From positions 1 to 64,000 of the forward strand of contig NZ_JANQCD010000009.1 of NCBI RefSeq assembly GCF_026672275.1: a stretch of DNA of 64,000 bases, written 5' to 3'. This document shows, one piece after another, positions 1 to 9,641 of the stretch. Origin of the DNA: Marinifilum sp. D737. Lineage in GTDB: Bacteria > Bacteroidota > Bacteroidia > Bacteroidales > Marinifilaceae. Every line of letters begins with the position of its first letter. The stretch's first letter is position 1. The notes beneath the pieces are model-generated. The model searched no databases and was not told the origin of the DNA. It saw only the letters and a list, made by a program, of their open reading frames with translations. Both the position numbers and the translations under genes were made by a program.

Positions 1-639
1 TTTGGATATTGCTCTTCTGCTTTCAATGCCAAGGCATCAGAATAAGATGTTTTCGCTGAGGTATAATCTCCTGATTCGAACTGAGAATCTGCCAAGGTAA
101 TGATAGAAGCATATTTCTCATCCAAGGCTTTCTTCTCTGCTGCCAGGCGTGCTGCTTCATCAGCCTGTCGTTGCTGTTCTGCCAACAAATCATCAATCTT
201 TGTAATCTGTGATTTTGGATATTGCTCTTCTGCTTTCAATGCCAAGGCATCAGAATAAGAAGTTTTCGCTGAGGTATAATCTCCTGATTCGAACTGAGAA
301 TCTGCCAAGGTAATGATAGAAGCATATTTCTCATCCAAGGCTTTCTGTTCTGCTGCCAGGCGTGCTGCTTCATCAGCCTGTCGTTGCTGTTCTGCCAACA
401 ACTCGTCGATCTTTGTAATCTGTGATTTTGGATATTGCTCTTCTGCTTTCAATGCCAAGGCATCAGAATAAGAAGTTTTTGCTGAGGTATAATCTCCTGA
501 TTCGAACTGAGAATCTGCCAAAGCAATAATGGATGCATATTTCTCATCCAAGGCTTTCTGTTCTGCTGCCAGGCGTGCTGCTTCATCAGCCTGTCGTTGC
601 TGTTCTGCCAGCAAATCATCAATCTTTGTAATCTGTGAT
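1..639 (-). repeat. 213-bp tandem repeat, three copies visible, continuing off the left edge
   Basis: The same 213-bp block starts at 1, 214 and 427 and begins again, diverging, at 640. Copies differ by only a handful of substitutions (for example cgctgag versus tgctgag near 480, and aaggtaatgat versus aaagcaataat near 520). The unit is a multiple of three, so each copy adds 71 residues in frame. The near identity suggests recent duplication or gene conversion. Confidence 0.95.
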
Positions 640-1319
640 TTTGGATATTGCTCTTCTGCCTTAACAGCTAAAGCTTCATTGTAAGCCATTTTGGCTTCTT
701 CATATTTCTTTCCCCTAAAATTAATATCACCCTTTTGAATAGCAGCATTATATGCCTTTTCTTTAGCCAGTCGCTGTGCTTCCAGTTCTGCAGCTCTTCT
801 TCTTGCCTCTTCTTTGGCCTTCTCGATAGCTTCCCGAATCTGAGCATCATATTCTGTATCATATTCAAAATTATCCAATTCCTTATCGTACATGATCATT
901 GCCATCGGCTGATCAAAGATTGAAAGATCTAATCCTTCATAGGCAGGGAAAAGATCAATTGCAAACTTAAATGGGGGAAACTGACTATCTCTGCTCAATA
1001 CGTCTTCAGGAACAAATGTGGAAATACTAACTTTTTTGGTTACAAAACCTTCCTTCGAAAATTCGAACATATAATCATGCCCAAAATCCATTTCATAATT
1101 GAATTTACCATTGCTGGGAATGGATTTAGATTCTAATTTATTTGCATTTTTATAAATTGTCAGAAATGTATTATCAATACTTCCATTTTCGATTTTCACC
1201 TTTCCAGTTACTGAATATTTCTCTTGTGCAGAAATGGAAAAACTACAAAAAACCAGAAAAATAACAGCACTCAATTTTATTATAAACTGCATATTATATC
1301 GAGAAAAATTCATATTCAT
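1..1319 (-). CDS. Exported protein with tandem 71-residue coiled-coil/TPR-like repeats (C-terminus outside window)
   Basis: This open frame runs leftwards off the window, so only the N-terminal part (about 439 residues) is visible. It begins with a hydrophobic signal sequence ending in SISAQ, then a beta-sandwich-like domain (about residues 35-140) resembling carboxypeptidase-regulatory folds, then an Ala/Glu/Arg-rich helical segment. Three nearly identical 71-residue repeats follow, each with a coiled-coil part (AEQQRQADEAARLAAEQKAL) and a TPR-like part (YASIITLADSQFESGDYTSA). A diverged copy (KGDINFRGKKYEEAKMAYNE) precedes them. The start at 1319 is the longest option; an ATG at 1292 would give a tighter 23-residue signal peptide. 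Periplasmic or envelope-associated scaffolding is inferred. The family is not recognised with certainty. Confidence 0.75.
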   Translation of the reverse strand, partial: MNMNFSRYNMQFIIKLSAVIFLVFCSFSISAQEKYSVTGKVKIENGSIDNTFLTIYKNANKLESKSIPSNGKFNYEMDFGHDYMFEFSKEGFVTKKVSISTFVPEDVLSRDSQFPPFKFAIDLFPAYEGLDLSIFDQPMAMIMYDKELDNFEYDTEYDAQIREAIEKAKEEARRRAAELEAQRLAKEKAYNAAIQKGDINFRGKKYEEAKMAYNEALAVKAEEQYPKSQITKIDDLLAEQQRQADEAARLAAEQKALDEKYASIIALADSQFESGDYTSAKTSYSDALALKAEEQYPKSQITKIDELLAEQQRQADEAARLAAEQKALDEKYASIITLADSQFESGDYTSAKTSYSDALALKAEEQYPKSQITKIDDLLAEQQRQADEAARLAAEKKALDEKYASIITLADSQFESGDYTSAKTSYSDALALKAEEQYP

Positions 1320-1545
1320 GGATCATTTAAGAATACGTTAAAACTAACTATTGCTTTCAACGTTTTTTTCATCTACTTATTACTCTTGATTTAAAAGTAG
1401 TTCCCATTTATACATGGGTAAAACTTTCCTAAATCACAATAATCGTAAAGTTATAATTTTGAAGCGGAATTGGAATATAATAAACAAAATAAAGCTGTTT
1501 GCCTAAACAAACAGCTTTAAAATTAAAGTGAATTTGTGAAGAGTA

Positions 1546-4098
1546 TTATACTAACAATGCCTCTAAAGTATAGCTAGATGCATATTTCATTAATAATCGT
1601 GTTTCCTCTGAGATACAAATTTGTTCTTTGGTCTTCTCATTAATACCATTGTAAAAACGTGCCATTTTCCTGTAAAGACTTGCTGTACATGAATGATATT
1701 TTGTGAATTCGCTTAACTCAATTGCCTTGTTAAAAAATTCCTCAACTTTCTGAACCTTGTTCTTTTCCTGGTAACAAGTACTCAAAAATGAGTTATAATA
1801 TATTTGTAGGTAGTAATTTTGAGATGAGTTAACTTCACTTTTACTGTTTAACAAATAGTCAATTTGTTCTTTACTTATCGTCATTCCCAGTGAATACTGT
1901 GCAAAAATCTTATAGCATTGTAGCAATTTATAATTCGACGACCAAGTCTTATCTCCTTCACTTTTATACAGATGTTCCGCATCATCTACCAATTGTAAAA
2001 CCTTGTGGTATGATTCCATATAAGTTAATGCCATGCAAAGAATTAATTCAAATTCTCCATCAATTGCACTATTTACTTCTGCATATTTTAAATATGCCAT
2101 TTCCCGGTAATAGAACAATTTAAACAATTCTATATCATCAGTATCATTACCAATAAAATGATTGTACATTAAAACTGCTGCCAATCGTATTGCTATTGTA
2201 AAACCTGAACAGCTTGTATCTGCTTCTTCCTGTGCCAATTCATTGTAATAATCCGTTGCCTTATCTGATTCATAACTAAACATGGCAGACATCAATAGCA
2301 AGCTTAAAGATCGAATTCTTAAGTTTTTTGTAGCACCATTTTTCGCAAATATTTCCAGAACTTCCTTCGATTGATCTTTAACATTTAAAGTATCCGAAAA
2401 TGCTTTCGAGAATATTTTCTCTGACTTCTTATTTTCAGCTAAATGCTGAATTAATTCAAACTTGTATTTTTCTGTATAAATAGAAGAATTAAAAATGGTT
2501 TCCAATACACATGGAGCAGAAATGGTATCATCACTTAATTCAAACAGATTTTTTAATTCCATGTGTTTACCACTCAAAAATGCTGATTCCAGCAAATAGG
2601 AAATCAATCTATTTTTCAACTCATAGCCCTGATAATCCTTATCAACTTTTTTAATAAGCTCAAAATCCAATTCTCCATTCTTCTCAATAAGGCTTATTCC
2701 AATTAATGTTTCAAATAGTACCTCGTTGGTAATCTTTACATATTTGCAATAATTGTTCTTTTTATTGGTAGAGATATATTCCGTAATAATTCCAAAAGAC
2801 AAAAGTTCCTGATAAGCAGCATAGTAATCTCCAGCTGTTTTTAGATGAATTGGATATTTTTCCCTTAGTTCCAGTTTTTTTGCAGATGTTCCTTCCTTAC
2901 CATGATTAATTAGTTCCAGAATGGAATACAAAATATCAATTTTCTCTTCAGAATAGCGTGAGTAATAAACCTTATTCTTAATGTACTCTCGCATCAACTC
3001 ATATCCTTTATTTAGTTTATGAATGTTATTGGGTGAAAATAATTTGATAAATAATTCCAGAAAAAACGGATTAGAAATTACTTTCTTCTGCAAGTATGTT
3101 AAGTCATCAACACTAACACTGGGTGCATATTGAAGATTTAAAGTTTTTTCAAGAACTCTTTGAATCTCTTTATGATTTAATGGTGGAATATTTGCCTCGT
3201 TTATCTTTTCGGAGTCATCATTTAAATCGTACCAACAATCTTTCAAAGCATTTGATTGAAAAACAAAAGGCATAGCAAATTTTTGCCAGGTTGTATTTCT
3301 TGAGGTCAAAATCAGCTTAACTTTGTCTGAATCCTTAAAGTTTAAAATGAACTGCTTAAGCTGTAAAAAAACCCTCTCTAATTTAAAATTATCATACGTA
3401 ATTTCATCTAATGCGTCAATCACGAAAATAATTCTACTTTCACACGCATTAGGATGTTCAAGGAAATATTTTAAAGAATCTTTCTGTGTAAACTTAAGCT
3501 GATCCTGCAACCAATCTTCCAACTTAAAATCTGCATTCAAAAAGCTGATCATCATAGATGCATTCAAAAACAGAATCACATCATCGTTCTTCTTATTGAG
3601 CCATTTTCTTTCAAACCACTTGGCAATCATGGTTGATTTTCCAAATCCACCCGGCGCAATAAATGCCAAGGCACTATTGCCTGAATTCAAAAACTTATCT
3701 ATTCTCAGTTCTGCCTCTTCTCTGGGAGTTACCGCATTAAACGGAATTCCAGATTGACCCGAAATATATTTGTAAGTATCCGTGCTAAAAGAGATTGCTT
3801 TTTTATAAAAATCAGACCAGTTTTCTTTTGGTGCAATTTCTTCTTTTGGTTGATATTCCCAATAATTACAAAAATGCTCCCAACTTTGGTAACCCAGATA
3901 ACCAGATAAAATATTTAATGTGTATTTGGCAGGAGTAGTAGTGCTTTTTAAAAAACCGAATAATCTTCTAATTGTAGTAGTACTGATTCTGCTACCTGTT
4001 TCTTCACAAATTGTATCTGCTAAAAATTTGCAATCTTTGGTGTAAACCAAACCTTCACCAAATTTTTTGAGAATTTCAGATTTTAATTGTTCAATCAT
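1546..4098 (-). CDS. STAND/NACHT-type P-loop NTPase with N-terminal helical module and C-terminal helical repeats
   Basis: The protein has 850 residues. Residues 1-80 form a small helical module (TTIRRLFGFL ... LGYQSWEHFC) of a kind I recall at the N-terminus of varied Bacteroidota proteins; its role is unclear to me. A Walker A motif, APGGFGKS, lies at 148-155 and a Walker B motif, IIFVIDALDE, at 223-232, followed by a TSRN sensor-like motif. This arrangement is typical of signal-transduction ATPases with numerous domains. Residues from about 480 to the end are TPR-like helices, probably the sensing and oligomerisation part. There is no obvious nuclease, protease or TIR effector, so a defence role is possible but not shown. 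It lies 121 bp downstream of a LytTR regulator gene, with three phased repeats between them. Confidence 0.75.
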   Translation of the reverse strand: MIEQLKSEILKKFGEGLVYTKDCKFLADTICEETGSRISTTTIRRLFGFLKSTTTPAKYTLNILSGYLGYQSWEHFCNYWEYQPKEEIAPKENWSDFYKKAISFSTDTYKYISGQSGIPFNAVTPREEAELRIDKFLNSGNSALAFIAPGGFGKSTMIAKWFERKWLNKKNDDVILFLNASMMISFLNADFKLEDWLQDQLKFTQKDSLKYFLEHPNACESRIIFVIDALDEITYDNFKLERVFLQLKQFILNFKDSDKVKLILTSRNTTWQKFAMPFVFQSNALKDCWYDLNDDSEKINEANIPPLNHKEIQRVLEKTLNLQYAPSVSVDDLTYLQKKVISNPFFLELFIKLFSPNNIHKLNKGYELMREYIKNKVYYSRYSEEKIDILYSILELINHGKEGTSAKKLELREKYPIHLKTAGDYYAAYQELLSFGIITEYISTNKKNNYCKYVKITNEVLFETLIGISLIEKNGELDFELIKKVDKDYQGYELKNRLISYLLESAFLSGKHMELKNLFELSDDTISAPCVLETIFNSSIYTEKYKFELIQHLAENKKSEKIFSKAFSDTLNVKDQSKEVLEIFAKNGATKNLRIRSLSLLLMSAMFSYESDKATDYYNELAQEEADTSCSGFTIAIRLAAVLMYNHFIGNDTDDIELFKLFYYREMAYLKYAEVNSAIDGEFELILCMALTYMESYHKVLQLVDDAEHLYKSEGDKTWSSNYKLLQCYKIFAQYSLGMTISKEQIDYLLNSKSEVNSSQNYYLQIYYNSFLSTCYQEKNKVQKVEEFFNKAIELSEFTKYHSCTASLYRKMARFYNGINEKTKEQICISEETRLLMKYASSYTLEALLV

Positions 4099-4163
4099 AG
4101 TAGTGGCTCTTCAATTTCAACGTGAAAATACTGAAGAAAAACAGCCTTTTCAATGCATAATTC

Positions 4164-4226
4164 GCCACTACGTAATACTAATTTCCGAATACGTAATTTG
4201 AGTTTGTGAATACGTATTTCTATTTT
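4164..4226 (-). promoter_or_regulatory. Three tandem 21-bp repeats with TACGTA core, candidate LytTR-regulator binding sites
   Basis: TACGTAAT occurs at 4169 and 4190 and TACGTATT at 4211, exactly 21 bp apart, and each 21-bp unit ends in a run of T. LytTR-family regulators are known to bind direct repeats spaced about two helical turns apart. The array fills the gap between the response regulator's stop codon and the NTPase start, about 70-120 bp upstream of the latter. The third copy overlaps the regulator's last codons. Confidence 0.6.
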
Positions 4227-4987
4227 TTAGAATCTGGTAAAAAATCAGCTATATTCTTTAATCTTTTTAGGAATTCGGCTTTTCTACCCTCCGATATTTC
4301 AATTTCCTCTTTGTTCTCAAGTATCACTTTTCCTCCTCTTCCCTTTACGTAATTATCAACAAAATTTAAGTTGATTAAATGCTTGTTGTGTACTCGACAG
4401 AACATTTCAGATGGAAGCAATTCTTCGAAATTAGATAAGGCTTTTGAAACCATAATAGATTCCTCGTCCAAAAAATAAAAGTGAGTATAACTACCATCGG
4501 CTCTGCAATAAACGATCTTTTCGATCTCTACTACCTTTAAGCCATTGGAAGTTGGTAATACAATCTTTTTATTCTGATTATTCAAACTATCGAACAATAC
4601 CTGAATCTTTTCATTCAAATCCAAATCTTTATGATTTTCCTTATAGCGTTCAACCGCAGCTTGTAATTCTATGTAATTAATTGGTTTTAACAGATAGTGT
4701 AAAGCTGAAAATTGAAAAGCCTTTATCGCATAATCATTAAAAGCAGTTGTAAATACCACTTCGAAATCACGACTTTTGATCTTTTGTAGTACTTCAAATC
4801 CATCACCATCGGGCATAGAAATATCTAAAAAAACCAAATCCGGATTCAATTCATTTATTGATTCAACTCCTGATTTTACATTATGTGCAAACCCAACAAT
4901 TTCAATCCCAGTACAATATTTCTCAAGCAACTTATGAAGAGTTGCCTGACTCTTCATCTCATCATCAATAATTAAGGTTCGAATCAT
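4220..4987 (-). CDS. LytTR-family two-component response regulator
   Basis: The protein has 255 residues. The receiver domain spans about 1-120, with acidic pocket residues D8 and D9, the predicted phospho-acceptor D55 in LVFLDISMPDGDG, and the conserved T81 and K101. A LytTR DNA-binding domain follows (about 145-245), recognisable by the HNKHLINLNFVDNY signature. No histidine kinase is adjacent; in Bacteroidota the partner is often a LytS/YesM-type kinase encoded elsewhere. The downstream neighbour on the same strand is the STAND NTPase, and the intervening phased repeats suggest that this regulator, or a paralogue, controls that gene. Target and signal are inference. Confidence 0.92.
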   Translation of the reverse strand: MIRTLIIDDEMKSQATLHKLLEKYCTGIEIVGFAHNVKSGVESINELNPDLVFLDISMPDGDGFEVLQKIKSRDFEVVFTTAFNDYAIKAFQFSALHYLLKPINYIELQAAVERYKENHKDLDLNEKIQVLFDSLNNQNKKIVLPTSNGLKVVEIEKIVYCRADGSYTHFYFLDEESIMVSKALSNFEELLPSEMFCRVHNKHLINLNFVDNYVKGRGGKVILENKEEIEISEGRKAEFLKRLKNIADFLPDSKK

Positions 4988-5034
4988 AAGCGTAATTGTT
5001 TTTTATAGTCAGAATCGAATTTTAAATATACAAA

Positions 5035-5059
5035 AAAAGCGCCCGAAACGAGCGCTTTT
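5035..5059 (-). terminator. Intrinsic terminator after the oligopeptidase gene
   Basis: A perfect 8-bp stem (AAAAGCGC / GCGCTTTT) with a 9-nt loop lies just past the stop codon of the minus-strand gene ending at 5081. Its minus-strand 3' side runs into a T tract. Confidence 0.8.
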
Positions 5060-5080
5060 CCATTAACATTCTTATTTTTT

Positions 5081-7198
5081 TTATTCATCAATTCCTATCT
5101 GATCAAAAACAAAAGCATATTCTAAAGCTACTTCTTTTAGTCTTTCAAATCTTCCTGATGCTCCACCATGTCCAAAGTCCATATTGGTTTTTAACAACAA
5201 TGGATTATCATCAGTTTTCAGATCTCGAAGTTTAGCTACCCATTTGGCTGGTTCCCAATACTGCACTTGCGAATCATGCAATCCAGTTGTCACCAGTAAA
5301 GCAGGGTAGTTTTGTGCCTTTACATTATCGTAAGGCGAATAAGATAACATGTAATCGTAATATTCTTTGTTCTTAGGATTTCCCCATTCATCAAATTCGC
5401 CTGTAGTTAAAGGAATAGACTCATCCAACATGGTAGTTACCACATCAACAAATGGAACAGCAGCAATTACACCTCTATAAAGTTCTGGTTTCATATTCAC
5501 AATTGCACCCATTAGCAATCCTCCGGCACTTCCTCCCCAGGCAAACACCTTGTCTTTAGCTGCATATCCTTCTGCAACCATGTGCTCCGCACAAGAATTA
5601 AAATCGGTAAATGTATTTTTCTTTTTCAATAGCTTACCATCTTCATACCAGTAGCGTCCCATTTCCTGACCTCCACGAACATGAGCCGTTGCAACCACAA
5701 AACCTCTATCCAATAGACTTAAGCGAACCGAACTGAAGTAAACATCCGAACTAGATCCATATGAGCCATAAGCAGATAGCCAAAGAGGATTTTTCCCTTT
5801 TTGAAACTTGTCTTTTCGATACACCAAAGAAATTGGCACCTTTGTTCCATCTTCTGCTGTCGCCCACAAGCGTTTGGCTTCATAGTTGTCTTTATTAAAA
5901 CCGCCAAGAACCTCTTGTTGCTTCATAATTGTTTTCTCTTTTGTTCCCATATTGTAATCTATGGTTGAACCAGGCGTAGTTAGCGAAGTATATCCATAAC
6001 GCAATACATCTGATTCAAATTCAGGATTAGCAGAAATCCATGCATCGTAAGTTTCTTCGCCAAAATCAAGATAATGCTCTTTTCCTGTTTCCCAATTGCG
6101 AATTCGAAGTTGATTTAATCCATTCTTACGCTCCCCTACAACAAGGTAATTTTGGAAAATCTCGAAATTGCTTAAGAATACATCCTCTCTATTGGGAATC
6201 ATCTCAAGCCAGTTCTCCTTTGTAGTTTTATCCACAGGAGTTTTCATCATGCGGAAATTCTTCGCCTGGTAATTTGTTCTGATATAAAAATGATCTTTAT
6301 AATGAGCAATTCCATATTCCAAATCTCTTTCGCGAGGCTGAATAAGCTTAAATTCACTATTAGGCTTGCTTGCATCAATATATCTGTATTCCGAAGAAAC
6401 GGTACTACTAACCCCAATCATGATATATTTTCTCGATTTGGTTTTATAGCAGAAAGTATAGAAAGTATTATCCTTCTCTTCATAAACCAATTCATCTTTC
6501 TTTGAAGAAGTTCCCAAAACATGCTTGTAAACTTTGTAAGGCAAGAGTGTTTCCGGATGTTTAACCGTATAAAAAACGGTTTTGTTATCGCTGGCCCAGG
6601 TTATTCCTCCTGTTGTATTTGCAATTTCATCGGTAAATACTTTATCACCAACCAAGCTCTTAAACTTTATAGTGTACTTTCTTCGGCTTAAAGTATCTTC
6701 TGAGTAGGCTAAAATCTTATTATCCTCGCTTACTGAATAGCTACCAATATTATAATAGCTAAATCCTTTAGCCATTTCCGGAACATTTAACATGATTTGC
6801 TCTTTAGCATTCAGTTCCCCTTCTTTTCTGCAATACAAAGGATATTCTGCATCACCTTCGGTTCTGCTATAGTAATAATATCCGTTTGACTTTGCAGGAA
6901 CTGATTCATCCGTCTTTTTAATTCGAGCAACCATTTCATCGAAAAGTTTCGTTTGAAACTCTTCTGTATGTTTCATAACTGCATCGCAGTAATCATTTTC
7001 CGCAGTCAAATAATTAATAACTGCAGAATCTTCACGTTGATTTAACCAGTAATAGTTGTCAATTCTGGTATGGTCGTGAATTTTTAGTTCTTTAGGGATT
7101 TTTTGAGCAAGCGGAGGATCTGGTAAATTAACTTTCTGATTGCATGCCGCCATAAACATAACCATTATGGCAATGCTTAAAATTAATCTTGTTTTCAT
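5081..7198 (-). CDS. Prolyl oligopeptidase-family serine peptidase, oligopeptidase B-like lipoprotein
   Basis: The protein has 705 residues and follows the S9A layout: an N-terminal seven-bladed propeller followed by an alpha/beta-hydrolase domain. The catalytic triad is visible as S557 in GGSAGG, D642 in LHDSQ and H677 in FGHGG. The N-terminus is a lipoprotein signal (hydrophobic segment ending in MAAC), so the enzyme is probably anchored in the envelope facing the periplasm, unlike the cytosolic enterobacterial homologue. It should cleave short peptides after basic residues or proline; exact specificity cannot be read here. It is a single-gene unit with its own terminator. Confidence 0.9.
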   Translation of the reverse strand: MKTRLILSIAIMVMFMAACNQKVNLPDPPLAQKIPKELKIHDHTRIDNYYWLNQREDSAVINYLTAENDYCDAVMKHTEEFQTKLFDEMVARIKKTDESVPAKSNGYYYYSRTEGDAEYPLYCRKEGELNAKEQIMLNVPEMAKGFSYYNIGSYSVSEDNKILAYSEDTLSRRKYTIKFKSLVGDKVFTDEIANTTGGITWASDNKTVFYTVKHPETLLPYKVYKHVLGTSSKKDELVYEEKDNTFYTFCYKTKSRKYIMIGVSSTVSSEYRYIDASKPNSEFKLIQPRERDLEYGIAHYKDHFYIRTNYQAKNFRMMKTPVDKTTKENWLEMIPNREDVFLSNFEIFQNYLVVGERKNGLNQLRIRNWETGKEHYLDFGEETYDAWISANPEFESDVLRYGYTSLTTPGSTIDYNMGTKEKTIMKQQEVLGGFNKDNYEAKRLWATAEDGTKVPISLVYRKDKFQKGKNPLWLSAYGSYGSSSDVYFSSVRLSLLDRGFVVATAHVRGGQEMGRYWYEDGKLLKKKNTFTDFNSCAEHMVAEGYAAKDKVFAWGGSAGGLLMGAIVNMKPELYRGVIAAVPFVDVVTTMLDESIPLTTGEFDEWGNPKNKEYYDYMLSYSPYDNVKAQNYPALLVTTGLHDSQVQYWEPAKWVAKLRDLKTDDNPLLLKTNMDFGHGGASGRFERLKEVALEYAFVFDQIGIDE

Positions 7199-7295
7199 GT
7201 TTAGTTAAAATTTAAAGGTACAGGTTAATTAGATTGAACTCTAAATTTAACAAAAACATTTCAATGATCAATAATTATTTTCCAATAACACAAGA

Positions 7296-9410
7296 TTATG
7301 AAGAAGTTACTTTAAGATATGAAATGGCCAATCGTATTTTGTAATACTCTATTTCCTCGCCCATATACATGTACAATTCTTTGATATTTTCTGTATAGTT
7401 TAGGGAACGAAATGCATTTTCAATCTGCTCTAATTCACGTGAACTAAAGAATTCATATAAATCGATATCAGCTCCCTTTTCAAATAAAGAGGCCAAATGG
7501 GAATATATCGTAACCGGATTTACTTTTCGGATACTGGCAATTTCATCCACCGAAAACCCTTGCTTGTAATATTCGTAAGTTTTGTAAAATGATTCTCCGC
7601 TTTTTTTGGCATCGCGATTTTTGCTTTGCTGAAAATTTAAGATTTCATTAATAAACAATTCTCCATAAAGCTGATATTTACGAACTCCAACTCCCGAAAT
7701 CAATTTCATCTCAAATTCGCTGGTTGGCTTATCCTGTGTCATTTCATGCAATGTGGCATCTGAGAAAATCAAATATGGTGGAACATTCTCATCCCTGGAA
7801 ATTTGTAATCGCAGTTTACGAAGAGCTTCAAACAAACCTTCTCGATCAAGCTGCTTGCTTGTCTTTTTCTCAATTGGTTTAATCACAGGCTCCGATTTCA
7901 TTGAAGCCAAATGAACCAACTTCACCAATCGTTCTCCAAAAAGTACTTCTTTGGCTTGCTCGGTTAATCGCAAGGCATTGCCATGATCGTAAGCAACAGT
8001 TATATAGCCAAGATTTAATAGCTGGAGCAGATATTGCTGCCAATCCTGATGAGCAATGTCTTTTCCTGCTCCATAGGTTTTAATTTGGTTGTATCCTTTG
8101 CTAATGATATCCTGACGTGAAGAACCTCGTAAAACATCGATTAAAGTTCCCGCGGCAACTTGTTCTCGCAAACGAACCACTGCTGAAAAAGCTTTCTGTG
8201 CAATTATGGTTCCATCGAACAATTGAGGTGGATTTTTACAAACATCACAATTGCCACAATCCTCTTCCAGGTGTTCACCAAAATAACTTAACAAAATTTT
8301 TCGACGGCATATTTGAGCATCACAAAACTGCTGAATGCGTTCCAGTTTGGCATGCGAAACCTCTTTAAGTTTAGACTCATCAATAAATTTACGATGTACA
8401 ATTACATCCGAAAAGCTATAAAATAAAAGTGTATCCGCTTTTAAGCCATCACGTCCGGCACGACCAATTTCCTGGTAGTAGGACTCTATATTTCGAGGTA
8501 AATTATAATGAATTACCCAACGTACATTTGATTTATCGATTCCCATACCAAATGCAATGGTAGCACAAATAATAGGTACTTCATCATTAATAAAATCCTC
8601 TTGTCTTTTGGCACGCTCTTCGGATGATAAACCTGCATGATAATAAGCAGCATTAACACCAGCATTTCGTAATTTTTCGGCCAGACCTTCCGTGGCTTTC
8701 CTGCTTAGGCAATAGATAATACCTGATTGATGTGGACGTTGGCGAAGAAATCCCAAAATGGATTTGAACTTATCACGCCCGGGAGCAACAGTTAAACTCA
8801 AATTTGGCCTGTCGAAAGAAGAGATGAATCGTTCAGGATCTGTTAGATTTAACTGAGAAACAATATCCTTTTGTGTAAGATTATCTGCTGTAGCTGTTAG
8901 AGCAACGATTGGCACATGAGGAAATTGCTTCTTCAGATAGGCCATTTTCGTATACTCCGGACGAAAATCATGTCCCCAAACCGAAATACAATGAGCCTCA
9001 TCAACAGCAAACAAATTTACTTTAAGCTGTAACATCAGATAATAGAAATCCTGACTCACCAGTTTTTCCGGAGAAACATAGAGTAATTTTATTTGACCTG
9101 CAACAAGCTTTTCAATAATTTCGGCCTGTTGATTAGTGGTTTGCGAACTATTCAAAAAATCAGCAGAAACACCATTTGCACGCAAGCCTTCCACCTGATC
9201 TTTCATTAAAGCGATCAAAGGTGAAACAACAATGGTAACTCCTTCCATGATAATGGCAGGAATCTGATAACATATTGATTTCCCTCCACCTGTTGGCATA
9301 ATCACCAAAGCATCGTTCCCTTGCAAAATTGAATTGATTACCTTCTCTTGCAATGGACGAAATTTATCGTATCCGAAATTTTTTTTTAATGCGTTTGATG
9401 CTGCTGACAT
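7296..9410 (-). CDS. recQ: ATP-dependent DNA helicase RecQ
   Basis: The protein has 704 residues. It is a superfamily 2 3'-5' helicase for recombination and fork repair. Motif I is TGGGKS (40-45) and motif II is DEAH (137-140). The RecQ-C zinc site is seen in the cysteines of CDAQICRRK and CGNCDVC (around 365-395), followed by a winged-helix domain. An HRDC domain is centred near residue 550. The last about 90 residues form an extra helix-turn-helix-like segment (FSVDEIASIRKVNPVTIYSH), as in long-form RecQ proteins. A second, shorter RecQ-like helicase is encoded at 44531-46438. Confidence 0.97.
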   Translation of the reverse strand: MSAASNALKKNFGYDKFRPLQEKVINSILQGNDALVIMPTGGGKSICYQIPAIIMEGVTIVVSPLIALMKDQVEGLRANGVSADFLNSSQTTNQQAEIIEKLVAGQIKLLYVSPEKLVSQDFYYLMLQLKVNLFAVDEAHCISVWGHDFRPEYTKMAYLKKQFPHVPIVALTATADNLTQKDIVSQLNLTDPERFISSFDRPNLSLTVAPGRDKFKSILGFLRQRPHQSGIIYCLSRKATEGLAEKLRNAGVNAAYYHAGLSSEERAKRQEDFINDEVPIICATIAFGMGIDKSNVRWVIHYNLPRNIESYYQEIGRAGRDGLKADTLLFYSFSDVIVHRKFIDESKLKEVSHAKLERIQQFCDAQICRRKILLSYFGEHLEEDCGNCDVCKNPPQLFDGTIIAQKAFSAVVRLREQVAAGTLIDVLRGSSRQDIISKGYNQIKTYGAGKDIAHQDWQQYLLQLLNLGYITVAYDHGNALRLTEQAKEVLFGERLVKLVHLASMKSEPVIKPIEKKTSKQLDREGLFEALRKLRLQISRDENVPPYLIFSDATLHEMTQDKPTSEFEMKLISGVGVRKYQLYGELFINEILNFQQSKNRDAKKSGESFYKTYEYYKQGFSVDEIASIRKVNPVTIYSHLASLFEKGADIDLYEFFSSRELEQIENAFRSLNYTENIKELYMYMGEEIEYYKIRLAISYLKVTSS

Positions 9411-9432
9411 GCCGAAATTTTAATTGGGATGA

Positions 9433-9440
9433 CAAAGCTA
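9433..9440 (-). promoter_or_regulatory. Candidate -7 promoter element upstream of recQ
   Basis: On the minus strand this reads TAGCTTTG, matching the Bacteroidota TAnnTTTG element, 22 bp before the recQ start. No convincing -33 TTTG is seen at the usual spacing. Confidence 0.35.
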
Positions 9441-9598
9441 GTACAAATCAGCTGAAGAATAAAGAAGAATTTATCAACAAGCCATAATTTAGACTGTTTT
9501 ACGAACTATAAACATGACAAAAAACAATATGATTTTGCAACATATTAAGATATTTAAAAAGCTGATAAAGATCATATAAAAAAACTACCTTAATAATA

Positions 9599-9606
9599 TA
9601 CATTTG
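9599..9606 (+). promoter_or_regulatory. Candidate -7 promoter element
   Basis: TACATTTG matches TAnnTTTG and lies 35 bp before the membrane-protein start at 9642. A -33 element is not clear. Confidence 0.4.
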
Positions 9607-9641
9607 CAGCGAATAACAAACTCAAACATACAACCTAAACT

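Noticed and set aside
1-639. Possible CRISPR array because of regular repeats
   Set aside because: The repeats are 213 bp, in frame, contiguous without spacers, and translate into a repeated protein segment.
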